Shown: one piece after another, positions 1 through 10,922 of the stretch
Layout of the letters: the number at the start of each line of letters is the position of its first letter
Position numbering within the stretch: the stretch's first letter is position 1
From: Gnetum montanum
Taxonomy: Eukaryota > Streptophyta > Gnetopsida > Gnetales > Gnetaceae
Direction: 5' to 3'
NCBI GenBank assembly: GCA_015680685.1
Contig: MNCI01004594.1
Span: 405,342 to 469,341 of the forward strand
DNA: 64,000 nt
Translations under genes and position numbers: made by a program
Notes under the pieces: generated by a model
The model's input: the letters and a program-made list of their open reading frames with translations, nothing else
Database searches by the model: none
What the model was told of the DNA's origin: nothing

Positions 1-569
1 AACATTTATGACATGTCTTTTGCTACCTTTCTTTGATTTATGTCTTAACTAGTTCTTCTGAGGTACTTGCATCATGCTCTCAAAGAACTTTGCATAACAT
101 TGAAACATACTATTAAAGATGAAATATTTTAGATTTTGATATTTGCAACAAGTAGAGATTAACTTCTAAAGTTAGTTCAAGTTCATGATGTACACATCTA
201 TTATGTCATCTTCAAGCCATTCTTTCTACCCATCTTCATATATACTCTTAAAAGAAAATCTTGTGGTAACATATGGGACAAAGGATGTCCTCACAAGGTC
301 TTTACTATCAAGCATGCTAGAAACAAGAAAATGCATTAGTCTATCAATTATTCTACATTGATTAATTGTTTTTTTTCAATCTACATTGGCATTAGCTGCA
401 AAAGGTAAAAATCAATAATAAAGTTAAACTACATATAACTATGATAGTTTTATACATATAATAAGATAATAGGGAGAGCAACAAAAAGAAAATTTAAATT
501 TCTAAAACAAATGAAACAACAACATCAAGTTCACTTGTTTATCTATTCAAATATTTCTTCTCATGGATC
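1..569. other. Non-coding AT-rich flank of element A
   Basis: I see no convincing coding region or RNA gene here. It is the left side of the sequence into which element A inserted; the matching right side resumes at 8090. Confidence 0.5.
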
Positions 570-574
570 ACTTG
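570..574. repeat. Left target site duplication of element A (ACTTG)
   Basis: The pentamer ACTTG directly precedes the TGATGAG start of the 5' LTR and recurs at 8085-8089 directly after the 3' LTR. A 5-bp duplication is normal for LTR retrotransposon integrase, so both outer ends of element A are defined. Confidence 0.9.
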
Positions 575-1646
575 TGATGAGACGCGACATGCACTGTGCC
601 GCGATATCGCATCCCATGCGATATCACGTACGCGATATCGCGTCTTCCCCTGCGATATCGCGTACGTGATATCGCAATCCGCCGCCATATCTATAAATAA
701 GAGGCGGCACTCCCCTTATTTTCCAATCCTGGCTAGAAGTAGTGAAGCTCTGGTAGATTGATCACTCCAAAGTCAGAATTTTTTCCCATGTGCCCGTAGT
801 AGGAGTCCTAGAGTGAACGGCTCTTTATTCGAGCAGCTTGTAACCTGAACCCAAGTTGTGTACGGCAATAAAGACGAACTTGTTTGGATAAACCTTGCAG
901 CACGTGGTTTCATTTATTGCTTTATTTCCTGCTTTCCTAGTGCGTTCAAGTACGACTTGATTACGAGCGTCTACGGACGTGTACGGCTAGTCAAGGAATC
1001 GGCTGCTTGACGCAATGCATGAGTACGACTCAATTACGAGCATTGGATGCTTGGTAACCCAGTAGCGTATTCCAGGATTCTGCGCTTGGTAACTCCCGGG
1101 TCTGATGTGTACGGCTAGTTGAGGAATCGGCTGCTCATTGCTAGGCTAGATCGTGTGATAAGTACGACTTAGTTACGAGCACCCACGGGTGTGTACGGCT
1201 GGCTAAGGAATCGGCTGCTTATCACACGTAGGCTAAATAGGTGCCTCAGTACGACCACTTCGAGCACTTGCGTTACGTGTGGCGATCCCAGTAACGATTA
1301 GCGTTTGGTAAGCTGCAGTTGCATAGTTCAGGGTGTGTCCGGCAAGTGGGAACGGATGCTGACGCTAGTTAATTTAGACTTAGATCTTAGTTAGAGTTAG
1401 TTTAGTTTTCTCAAACCTTTCTCCTGGTAGCATAGAAGATAAGCCAAAAATACCAAAAAAATCACATACCTCAGACTTGCTTAACCATACACCGTGACAC
1501 TTACAAGCAAGCCTGGGAAGACAACGAACGATTAACCCCAAGTGTTTCTTGTGGTGTTAAGGCATTTAGTCTGCGGAGTTCGACCGGATCGCGCGTGCAC
1601 GCTCGTATTCGTATGGTTGAGTGTAGGGGTACCTCGCCACTCATCA
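575..1646 (+). repeat. 5' LTR of element A
   Basis: Starts TGATGAG and ends CTCATCA, a 7-bp inverted terminal repeat containing the canonical TG...CA. It holds a palindrome array (600-680), a TATA box (691-699), an AATAAA signal (867-872) and four diverged internal repeats from about 948 to 1370 built on GTACGACTTGATTACGAGC and GTGTACGGCTAG...GGAATCGGCTGCT. It is 116 bp longer than the 3' LTR, which lost more than one of these repeats. Confidence 0.92.
600..699 (+). promoter_or_regulatory. LTR promoter: CGATATCG palindrome array plus TATA box
   Basis: Several copies of the palindrome GCGATATCGC, some joined as CGCGATATCGCGTACG..., lie directly upstream of CTATAAATA at 691-699. The arrangement is repeated in the 3' LTR (7155-7267), in the LTRs of element B and partly at 61646. 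The TATA function is well supported; a role for the palindromes as protein-binding sites is inference. Confidence 0.7.
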
Positions 1647-1647
1647 T

Positions 1648-1665
1648 TGGCGCCGTTGCCGGGGA
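1648..1665 (+). other. Primer binding site, tRNA-Asp type (element A)
   Basis: TGGCGCCGTTGCCGGGGA begins one base after the LTR. It is complementary to the 3' end of plant tRNA-Asp, the primer usual for Athila-type elements. Confidence 0.85.
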
Positions 1666-1792
1666 CTAAGTGTTTTTACGCCAATTGAACATAAGGGATA
1701 TCACTCACATCGTTGTGAGCCTAAAACGAACCTTAGGGTTAATCAGTTAATTCAGAACATAAATAACGGTGAAAATTAGCACACCATTAGAA

Positions 1793-4700
1793 ATGGCTTC
1801 TTCTCATGCAATCAACTCACCTAAGGACAATACAGGAGAAAGTCAGGATCATACGCATAACCGAAATCAACCATGTCCTCAACAATCCAAAGTCACATAT
1901 ACTCATCCCGATGAGTATGTGCCGGATTTTACCTTTGTTTTCCATCAAGATGAGCAACTGCGGTGGAGAGACATGCAAGGTAACATCGTGTTACCCCCAG
2001 ATCGATCCGCTCCCAACATGCTTTCCCGTGCTTTGGTACAGTATGGCATGCATGAGCTGCTTGCTGAATACGTTTTGGATGATTATGACACAAGGGATTA
2101 TCATCCCACAAATGCCCAACGTATTCGGGATGCAAGGCAGGAGAGCCAACATTCACTATTGAAGGGCAAGGTTCCCCACGTCATTAGTGAAATAGGAGAA
2201 GAGGAACCCCTCACGATGGGTTTCTTAGAAAATGATGTTCCTCCTCCTCACTCTAGTGAAGAGGTTAGGCATCAGGGCCTTAGATCAACGATACATATTC
2301 CAGGCTCTGATCCCCGTGAGCACCAGCTGTTCACGGCAGGAACAACTACTCACACTAATGACGGACTCGTTGATCGTCACAACGATCGGGGCCGAAGCAG
2401 CCGAAGAGAAGGCAAGAAACATCACCATGGTGATGGATCCCCTTCTTCTTCTCCTTCATCTCATCATTCACCCTCTCCTTCCACATCTGGGCGCAGCCAC
2501 CATGAGCATAACGCGGAGAGTAAAGGTAAAAGAGATGAAATGCCTCGACAGGAAGGTCGAGAGGAGTTAGGACAAGGGCAAGGACGTAGGGAGAATAGGG
2601 AACCACCACGTAGACATCACAGACGTCATGAAAGAGATGATCATGACGAACCCCTATTCGCAACCCGAAGCATGCTTGATATTAGAGAGGCAGTTAGGAT
2701 TCCCACAAGGCATTTAAAGGACAGTAGGATCAAGCGTTTGGACATAAATAATATCCCACGTTTTGAAGGGGGATACAACGCTGATCCTCAGCATCATTTA
2801 CAGGCATTCCACGATGCCTGTGCCTTGCAGAACATAGATAATGAGTGGTAGAAACTCAAGTTGTTCCCAAGGACACTCACTAAAAGAGTAGAGAGCTAGT
2901 ATCGGTCCTTAGAACCGGAAACCATCAGGAGGTGGAGTACGATGCTTGAATTATTCAACAAAAAATATCAGACGTACTCCAGAGTGTCTAATTTACGTAA
3001 GCAGATCCAAGGCTGGAAACAAGGAGCTTATGAATCCTTGGATGCTGCCATGGCCCGTTACTACACACTGCTACATCGTTGCCCGGGCCATGGGTACGCT
3101 AAACGGGATCAACTTCGCCACCTCATGGATGGGCTATGAAATGAAACAAGAAGAACTCTTGGGACTTATGCCCAAGGGAGACTCTCTCAATTAAGAGCCC
3201 ATGAAGTTGAAGTTTTGTTGGAACAAGTAGCGCAAGAAGAGGATGAGCTACGTAAAAGAGAAAGTGCAGAGGAATACAACCACGATTCCCCCCTTTGCAA
3301 GAAGGGAGTGAAATTCTGTGATGAGGAGGATGAGTCACCACTCGAAGAGTTGGTGAACAGGAAAACCGTGCTGATCCAAAAGTTAACAACGGAGGTATCG
3401 GCTAAGGTAGACCAAATGTGGGATTCCTTAGACTCACGAATAGAAACAGTCCTGAAAATCGTAGAGGAGTCTAAGGATGAGCAAAGTAGTGACAAAGGAA
3501 AAGTCAAGCGGAGAAACTTTAACCCTGCACATAACAAGGGTAAGGGAAAGATCTTTAACTCCGATGAGGCTGAAAATTCTGATTCAGACAATGATGGTGG
3601 ATGTGAGGTCTGTTACTATGACCATCCTAAGGGATGTTGTCCAATTATCTCACATCTGCAGGAGTCTGGGGTGTATGCATTAAATCCAAGACTTAATCAA
3701 CGGCAAACACCCCGAAGGTTACCTTATCCACAAGGTAACCCAAGGCAGTTCCACCAACCCTTGACGTATTATCCAAGTGGAACGCCTCCGCAGCCCATTG
3801 GACAACACCAGCAGTGGCAATACCCACAGTCATGGGGGATGCCACCGCCAACACATCAATACCCTTACCGGCAGCCTGATCCTTATGGTTATTATGTGCA
3901 GCAGCCAGTTTCTCCAGGTGACGCTATGAGTCACACTCCACGCCGTCACTACTACGCTCGGGAGTACTTCAGAAGGACTCCTTCTCCTCCGGGAGACATT
4001 CCACATTCTGTCCATCCTCTAACTCCACCCGCACCTTTTCCTCAAGTAGTTCCCATAACACCTCCTGCTCCAACAATGCAAGGGGAATTACCTACCCAAC
4101 CGCAGCAACGTCACGCCGCGAGATCTGTAAATATTCAGAGTGTAAATATCCAACCGGACACTAGTTCTGGCGATAACTGTACAAAAAGGAGACCCTTTTT
4201 CAGAACTAGGAGCCCGGATAGGCTCTCGCAACAACAAGCGGACGGGTATATGTATAGGCCTCTAACTACTAACACTTCGGAGCACCCTTCAGTCCAAGGG
4301 AATGTAACGCATACGGTTATGCTAACACATACCGTAACTGACTGGATCAAGGTAGGCCACCTTCCCAGGAAACTAACTGACCCTGGGAGTCCCTTTATTC
4401 ATTTGCAGATCGCTGGGAATGCGCCACATCGAGCTCTTCTTGACTCAGGTTCCGGAGTCAACTTAATTTCGCGAAAGATGTATCACGCCTGGAACCTGCC
4501 CCAACTTAAGAAGAGCAACATCCAACTAGAGCTGGCAGACCAGTCCATCACTATTCCCTTGGGTTTGGTGGAGGACGTTATCACCACTGTGTGTGGTTGG
4601 TCCTACCCAGCGGATTTCCTAGTGATCGATGTTAACAACAACGAAGGGGACTTCCCAATTATAATGGGAAGGGCATGGCTAAGCACAGTAGATGCATGCC

Positions 4701-5137
4701 TTAGGATCCGTGATCTTTCCTTGGAAATCTCCAAGATAAACATATGTGGAAAGATCGAGAAGAGGATAGTTCCATGCATCACATACAGTGATTCATCGGG
4801 TGATGACACGGAGGAAATGTCTCCATGTCACAGGTGTGCCCAGGAAACTCTGCAACAAAGATGCCTGTATGTAGCAACCACACAAGAAGTAGTAGACACC
4901 CCGTGGTTGACAGCTTCTCATAAGAGCAAACAAATATGCATGGAACGAACTGAGGCAACTCATGCCAACAACCGTGGCATAGACACATTGGAACGTGAGC
5001 GTCGCCAACTTCCACCCCTGAATTTAAGATCATCAATTGGGAGAAGTTGGGCACTGCTTAGAAATTCAAATAGGCGCTCACTACTTCGGATCTCTCCCTC
5101 ACAACTCAGTCATGGGGGAGATGGCCACCTATGCTAA
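1793..5137 (+). pseudogene. gag-protease polyprotein of element A, one frame with three stops
   Basis: A single frame of 1114 codons runs from the ATG at 1793 to 5137 without a frameshift, broken by stops at codons 353 (TAG, 2849), 369 (TAG, 2897) and 449 (TGA, 3137). The ATG is preferred to the upstream GTG at 1769. The order is a charged N-terminus with a conserved HPDEYV motif (codon about 47), a His/Ser/Arg-rich segment, a capsid-like gag region (codons 330-480), a short zinc knuckle CEVCYYDHPKGCC from codon 604 that binds RNA in gag proteins, a Pro/Gln-rich linker and an aspartic protease. The protease shows LLDSGSGVNLIS with catalytic Asp at codon 884, and IIMGRAWL near codon 960. In a working element it would form particles and cleave the polyprotein. 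The C-terminal frame past about 5040 is scrambled by the pol deletion. Confidence 0.88.
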
Positions 5138-5309
5138 TCATATGGGGCCCTCAGTTCTTTTTCAGTTTTTGTTTTACACATTTTTGTTTTACAACGTTTT
5201 TGTTTTTCACATTTTTGTTTTACAATTTCTTTAACTTTTCTAATTTTTGTTTTACAAATTTCTTTAACTTTTCTTGTTTTTGTTTTACAACATCGTTATA
5301 TTTTTCTAT

Positions 5310-5314
<5 letters not shown>

Positions 5315-5343
<29 letters not shown>
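5315..5343. repeat. (TG)n microsatellite
   Basis: About 14 TG dinucleotides in a row inside the non-coding part of element A. Confidence 0.9.
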
Positions 5344-6298
5344 CATCCATCATGTAAATTCGTCACCCAATAAGTGTTCGGGCCGATGGGATGAACTGTT
5401 TTTCATTAATTGCTAATGTTTGGTTTTTACCTTTAAGTTACATTGTTGATACTAAGGTATGTTCTTTTGATATGGCAGGCAATGAGATCACTTCATCCAT
5501 CCATCCATCAAGTCTATGGTTTCCCTTGGCTTGGAAATGTACAGTTCCCTTCCAATAAGAACTTTAACGAACCAGTGACTGGGCATTTCTCAAACTAAGG
5601 AAGGACTCAAGGATTTGAAAAGGGTGTGACTTCAAGGGAACTTGGTGCTCTTGTGTTGGTCATTCACTTGGGTGCTTGGATGTTTTCTTCTTGGGTTTTC
5701 TTACCGTTCCGATGTAACCCAATAATCGGAAGCTGAGACAATAAAAATAAAGAAGTCTTTGCATGGTGTGGTCCCCACGCATAAAAACACAAAACAAAAA
5801 AAAAAAAAAGCTACAAAGCTAAAAGTGAGGATTCAAAGCACACCCCTTAGACGGAATAAATTTGGGCTACAAGCACTGGTTATGGAACCAAAGTGTTCCC
5901 TCTAACTAAGGCCCTTCTCGCTTCCCATTCTCTCTGTTGTTTCGTCGGAATGGTGGTGGCTTCTCGAAGTTGCATCCTTGTTACCCAAGTGGATGATTTA
6001 ACCAACTGCATTGATGCGAAGTCACTGGAAGTGGTTGGTTTGAGGCCAGAGTTGGAATGAGATTCGCCAAGTCACATTAATCATGAAACACACAAGGGGC
6101 TGTACACCACCTTGTTCTTGGGATTCCATTCCACTTCTCTTCTTCCCATCCTTCTCTCCATTGTTCACCTCATTGCCGGTTGTATCATTGTATATACTTT
6201 GGTTGATGCTTTGTTTTCTTTTTGGTAAATTCTTACGGTTAAGACTTTAACTCTTGTTCCAAAGGACATTCCCAGAGCCCACGGACTCTTTGAATGTG

Positions 6299-6355
6299 GG
6301 ATTGTCAGGGCATTAAGGGCATGAGCCTGCTTTGGGGAGGACCCACTGACATTCC
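6299..6355 (+). ncRNA. Conserved RNA hairpin element of A/B/E family (copy in A)
   Basis: Arms GGATTGTCAG (6299-6308) and CTGACATTCC (6346-6355) pair 9 of 10 around a 37-nt loop. The loop has an 8-nt spacer, a 4-bp stem with tetraloop (GGGC ATGA GCCT) and GCTTTGGGGAGGACCCA, which itself can fold TGGG/CCCA. Homologous copies in B (16490-16544) and E (51398-51450) have different arm sequences that still pair. The RNA structure is inferred from this covariation; its function is unknown. Confidence 0.65.
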
Positions 6356-7118
6356 TATTTGGAACATTAGTTAACTTATTTTCCTTAAAATTTTGCAATT
6401 AATTAACATTTTTGTTCATTTCCATCATGACATCCCCTTCACCGATGCCATAGTTGTCCCATTTACCTATCTTTCTTACTCCTTTTCTTTCTCCATTCTA
6501 ACGCTACCGGAGGTTCGCGATTAGTCATGGGGGTACGAGGCCTGCTTTTTTCAATTTTTCTCCTAAGCCCCAGATTTTTTCATTTTTCTTCCTAACCCCT
6601 ACACCTTCGGTAGTCATCATCTACATTTTTCCGGATCCAAATAAGCCATACCACAACTTAGCCAAGGAACCTAAACCAAAGAAAGGTATGATTTACTTAA
6701 TGATTCAATGACCCTTGCTAATATATGATTGTGTTGTGTGTGCATATGGCAATCATACAACAACAGAATGGATCTGGTGCAAACACTTGAAATGGAGCCG
6801 CACTGAAGTAGCTATGCAAGGAGCAGGATCGATAATGAGCTTACAGATGGACAACGGAAGACGCAATCTAGGCGTTGGCAGCAACAAGACACTTTTCTCT
6901 TCTTCTCTTCTATTCTCTCTCCTCTTTTCTCTCACCTACCAACTATGGCCTGATGTCATTGTAATAAGGTGTTCACCCTTGTTGTCATGAACACCAGTTT
7001 TTGTCAAGTCTTGTAATAAAGATCGTTCACATGTCATCCCATTAGTTCCATTTCCCCTAATAATCTCATACCTACCTAATATCATTGTAAGGACCTCGAG
7101 GACGAGTTTTCATTTAGT

Positions 7119-7128
7119 CATGAGGGTA
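7119..7128 (+). other. Polypurine tract of element A (degenerate)
   Basis: CATGAGGGTA directly precedes the 3' LTR, at the position of CATGGGGGTA in element B (20361-20370). It would prime plus-strand DNA synthesis. Confidence 0.65.
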
Positions 7129-8084
7129 TGATGAGACGCGACATGCACTGTGCCGCGATATCGTGTACGCGATATCGCGGCCGCAGCGATATCGCGTACG
7201 CGATATCGTGTCTTCCTCTGTGATATCACATACACGATATCGCGGTCCGCCGCCATATCTATAAATAAGAGGTGGCACTCCCCTTATTTCCTAATCCTAG
7301 CTAGAAGTAGCGAAGCTCTGGCAGATTGATCACTCCAGAGTTAGAATTTTTCCCCATGTGCCCGTAGTAGGAGTCCTAGAGTGAACAGCTCTTTATTCGA
7401 GCAGCTTGTAACCCGAACCCAAGTTGTGTACGGCAATAAAGACGAACTTGATTGGATAAACCTTGCAGCACGTAGTTTTATTGTTGTTTATTTACTGCTT
7501 TCCTAGTGCGCACAAGTACAACTTAATTACGAGCGTCTACAGATGTGTACGGCTAGTCAAGGAATCGGCTACTCATTGCTAGGCTAGAACGTGTGATAAG
7601 TACGACTTAGTTACGAGCACCCACGGGTGTGTACGGCTAGCTAAGGAATCAGCTGCTTATCGCACTTAAGCTAAATAGGTGCCTCAGTATTACCACTTCG
7701 AACACTTGCGTTACGTGTGGTGATCCCAGTAACGATTAGCGTTTGGTAAGCCATAGTTGCATAGTTCAGGGTGTGTCCGGTAAGTGGGAACGGATGCTGA
7801 CGCTAGTTAATTTAGACTTAGATCATTAGTTAGAGTTAGTTAGTTTCTCAACCCTTTTCCCTGATAGCATAGAAGATAAACCGAAAAATACCAAAAAAAT
7901 CACATACCTCAGACTTGTTTAACAATACACCGTGACACTTACAAGCAAGCCTGGGAAGACAACGAATGATTAACACCAAGTGTTTCTTGTGGTGTTAAGG
8001 CATTTAGTCTGCAGAGTTCAACCGGATCACGCGTGCACGCTCGTATTCATATGGTTGAGTGTAGGGGTACCTCGCCACTCATTA
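7129..8084 (+). repeat. 3' LTR of element A
   Basis: 956 bp, starting TGATGAG and ending CTCATTA (one transition from the expected CTCATCA). Its TATA box is CTATAAATA at 7259-7267. It lacks about 116 bp present at roughly 1003-1135 of the 5' LTR, consistent with unequal recombination between internal repeats. Confidence 0.9.
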
Positions 8085-8089
8085 ACTTG
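8085..8089. repeat. Right target site duplication of element A (ACTTG)
   Basis: Matches 570-574 exactly. Confidence 0.9.
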
Positions 8090-8184
8090 TTCTTTGTTAT
8101 GTTCAACAAAAACAAATAATCTTCTAGTTGCTTTAGGTGTTGGAATTTCATGCAAATCTATTACACACATTTATAGTAAGGACA

Positions 8185-8640
8185 TTAAAGAGAAGCTTCA
8201 AAAACAAAGAAATATATAAAAAAAATACAGAAATTGTACAACAACATACCATCATTAAGGTCTTTTGTAATGTTTCTTTTATCATAGTGAATGTTTTTGG
8301 AAATATCATTCTTAACTATCAATGCATTTCTTAGCAAGCTAATTTCGTTATTTAGTGCTATAATTTCATCATCCATTTTTTGATTCTGAACAATAAGCTT
8401 GTCCATGCAACTATTTTTATGAGCTATAAAATTAACTATTTTAACCCTTAGTTGATTATTTTCTTCTAGCAAGTGGGACTTGTCAGATTTCATCTCCTTC
8501 ACAACATTCTAAAGTGTTGCATTACTTTCAAAATACTTACATAATGTCTTAATCAAATTTTCTAAATTATCTTTAATTGCTTTTAGCAAAAATTTTTCAT
8601 GATGGCACACATCTCACAAAGAGGATTTATCATTTTCTTT
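8185..8640 (-). pseudogene. Coiled-coil protein fragment, unrecognised
   Basis: On the minus strand a 105-codon open stretch starting at 8502 reads as a Leu/Lys/Glu/Asn-rich heptad-like segment (LLEENNQLRVKI, ALNNEISLLRNAL). The same frame continues upstream to about 8640 past at least two stops, so this is a remnant. Similar helices occur in gag-like proteins of plant retroelements, but there is no diagnostic motif and I cannot assign a family. Confidence 0.35.
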
Positions 8641-9904
8641 CAAATTAGATTAGATCTTGGGTCTCTCAAACAATGATACATTCTTGAAAATACTTGCGAG
8701 ATCCAACTTCACTATATTCTTAAGTTGAATTGGGATAACCTATATATTCTTTTTCTATAATAATTTATTGATAATAATTGGAAAACTAAGAGACTTTCTA
8801 GTATCATGTAGCTATCATGCCCTTGCACACCTCCTCGTCCCAGACAGTATGTTCATTGGGATATCTAAAAACAGACATTCATAGTTTTCTAATGCAAAGA
8901 CCTCATAGTTATCTAATGCCCACATAAGTAAAATTGCATTAGTATATATCCTTGTTTTGATTACTTTCACTAAAAATAAAGCCCACTACATGAATTTGGA
9001 GAGCAATAGTAAGTCTAGATAACAATTTGGGTTATGCTCTTTCTTATGAAATTTTTTAACATACTGAATTAAGTGATTTTCACTATTCTTCCACCTTCAT
9101 TCCTTAATAGCTGGCTCATTACTACATGAAACTTGTATGATATCTGCAATATCATTTGTGTTGAAGATGAAATTCTAACCTTATATAATGACTTGCAAAG
9201 TATTTACCCCAACTGACATACCATCAATCAACCATTCATAAAAATTATAAATAACATTTTTATCATAATAGTCTTTCATTATCATCTAATTATAAATTCC
9301 AATTCTTTTTAATTTTTGAGAAAGGACAGACATTTCTAGAAACTTCAAAATATTTTTGTCATTACATTCAAAAACTAAAGCAATAACTACAATTTCAAAA
9401 ATTAAATGACATGTAGAATAACATAAAGCTAACAAAATTTATTGACAAGTATATTACTATATTTTTTAAATAACTACAATTCAAAAAAATACATGTACTT
9501 ACATGGAAGATCCCTTCTACTATTCCTTGTAACTTTTACCACTCATGATTGTATAGAATTTTGATAATAGCAACTACTATGAAGGCAAATTTTCATTGAC
9601 AAATAGCCAATTGAAGCTATGCCGCAATTAAAATAACGTTATTACCAAATTATATAGAAATTACTAATATGTTGCAGCACACTTAAAAATTTACACTACA
9701 AGCATATAGGCATATTGAAATTACATAAAACCACTATTAGTAATCAACTATTAAAATAACAATCGTCTTGCCTATGAAATATACATGTTAACAATAATCA
9801 AATACTAAACAGGAAGACAACTTTAGAGATATCAACAAATTAATTTCTTCAATGCCTACACCCATACACAAATCAAACCCTTATCTACCTAATAAAGAAA
9901 CATC

Positions 9905-9979
9905 TTACAAGAGTTCTAGCAGAAAATTCTTGCAAGAGTTCTTTCAGAAAATTCTTGTAAGAGTTCTAGTAGAAAATTT
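9905..9979. repeat. Three tandem 25-bp repeats
   Basis: Units at 9905-9929, 9930-9954 and 9955-9979 share TT..AAGAGTTCT...AGAAAATTC with a few substitutions. Confidence 0.85.
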
Positions 9980-10922
9980 TGGATGCTAGAATAATAACAT
10001 ATTGAATAACGGTTCAGCAAGGTTCCATATCCAATGCCCCTGTGAAGTGTTGCTACCAAGCAAAGAAGCACAGACAACGAACAGGAGGACACATAATGCA
10101 AATATGGTCATTTTCCTCACGAGGATGCATGGACATTATGGTATGGTTGGGACATGCATGTACATTATGGGATATGGGCATGCATGCACATCATATAAAA
10201 TAAGGTATTCACTTGCCTAATGAGACCAAACATTTTCTGTAGTATTTGGTTCATCAAGGTTTACTTATCTGTATTTGACCTCTCATTTGGTTGTTTTGGA
10301 CTCCAAATGTCCTATTTGTAACAGGGAATATGTTTGCTTATTGTTTTTTTCACTTATCCCCTTGCTCACAGCTCTGGTGTAGCATGTATTTACAAGGTTT
10401 TCAACTAGGACTATATGAGGCTTTATTTGGTGACACTCCTTAACTTCAAGAAACTCTAATTTATATTATCATTCATGACATTTGGAAGTTCCAATGTAAT
10501 GTGATTTTTCAAAGAGACTCTTTTGCTACTGTTCTTCCTTTGTCTATTCAAGAAAACATTGTTCAACAACTGATGCTCCAACTAAGTTCATGAATTTTTC
10601 TCTCCTTTCTTTTTTGGTCTATTGCATTTTAACCAAGTCTCTATTTGATCCCCTTTTTCCTTTCCCTATGGGAGCTTTTTAGCACTAGTTATTAAGCATT
10701 AAGGCCTCCCCAACTCTATTTGGCCTTTCTTCCTTCTTGTTTGGATGTTTCTCCTTTCTTTTTGGCCTCTCTTTTGTACTCCTATGTACTCTGGATTTTT
10801 TTACTTTTAATATACTTTATTTTTGGGGTCTAACACCCCCTTAATGAGACCAAACATAACCTTTGTCCCTTGTTTGAAGGGGAAAAATAGAAGGAAAAAT
10901 TTAGGAATTTCTTAATTGCAGA

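Larger units (their letters stand above)
5138..7118 (+). other. Long 3' non-coding region of element A
   Basis: No gene is visible. The order of landmarks is shared with elements B and E: a T-rich stretch (5156-5312), GGTGTGACTTCAAGGGAACTTG near 5622, a TCTTTGCATGG motif near 5757, an A-run (5786-5809) and the structured element at 6299-6355. AAG|GTATGA near 6683 resembles a splice donor. Short frames here are low-complexity. Confidence 0.7.
575..8084 (+). mobile_element. Element A: complete non-autonomous Athila-like gag-protease LTR retrotransposon
   Basis: A 7510-bp element bounded by LTRs 575-1646 and 7129-8084 and by the perfect duplication ACTTG. Internally it holds a tRNA-Asp type primer site, one long gag-protease frame (1793-5137) and about 2 kb of non-coding sequence before the polypurine tract. 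There is no reverse transcriptase, RNase H or integrase. Comparison with element E (49741-59582) places the loss of pol just after the protease, near 5055-5105. Such gag-only elements depend on relatives for replication. A second copy of the family starts at 61620. The LTRs differ at about 7 positions in their last 140 bp by eye, mostly transitions, so the insertion is not recent. Confidence 0.9.
8090..10922. other. AT-rich degenerate flank between elements A and C
   Basis: Apart from the minus-strand coiled-coil fragment (8185-8640) and the 25-bp repeat (9905-9979) I see nothing recognisable. Imperfect duplications of GACATGCATG-type sequence lie at 10125-10195. Confidence 0.4.

Noticed and set aside
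5131-5373. 80-codon open frame rich in Phe
   Set aside because: It is a translation of the T-rich non-coding tract and the TG microsatellite; no homology or conservation in B or E.
6299-6355. Hammerhead, twister or HDV-like ribozyme
   Set aside because: The conserved cores I know for these (such as CUGAUGA/GAAA for hammerhead) are absent; only paired arms and a purine-rich loop are seen.
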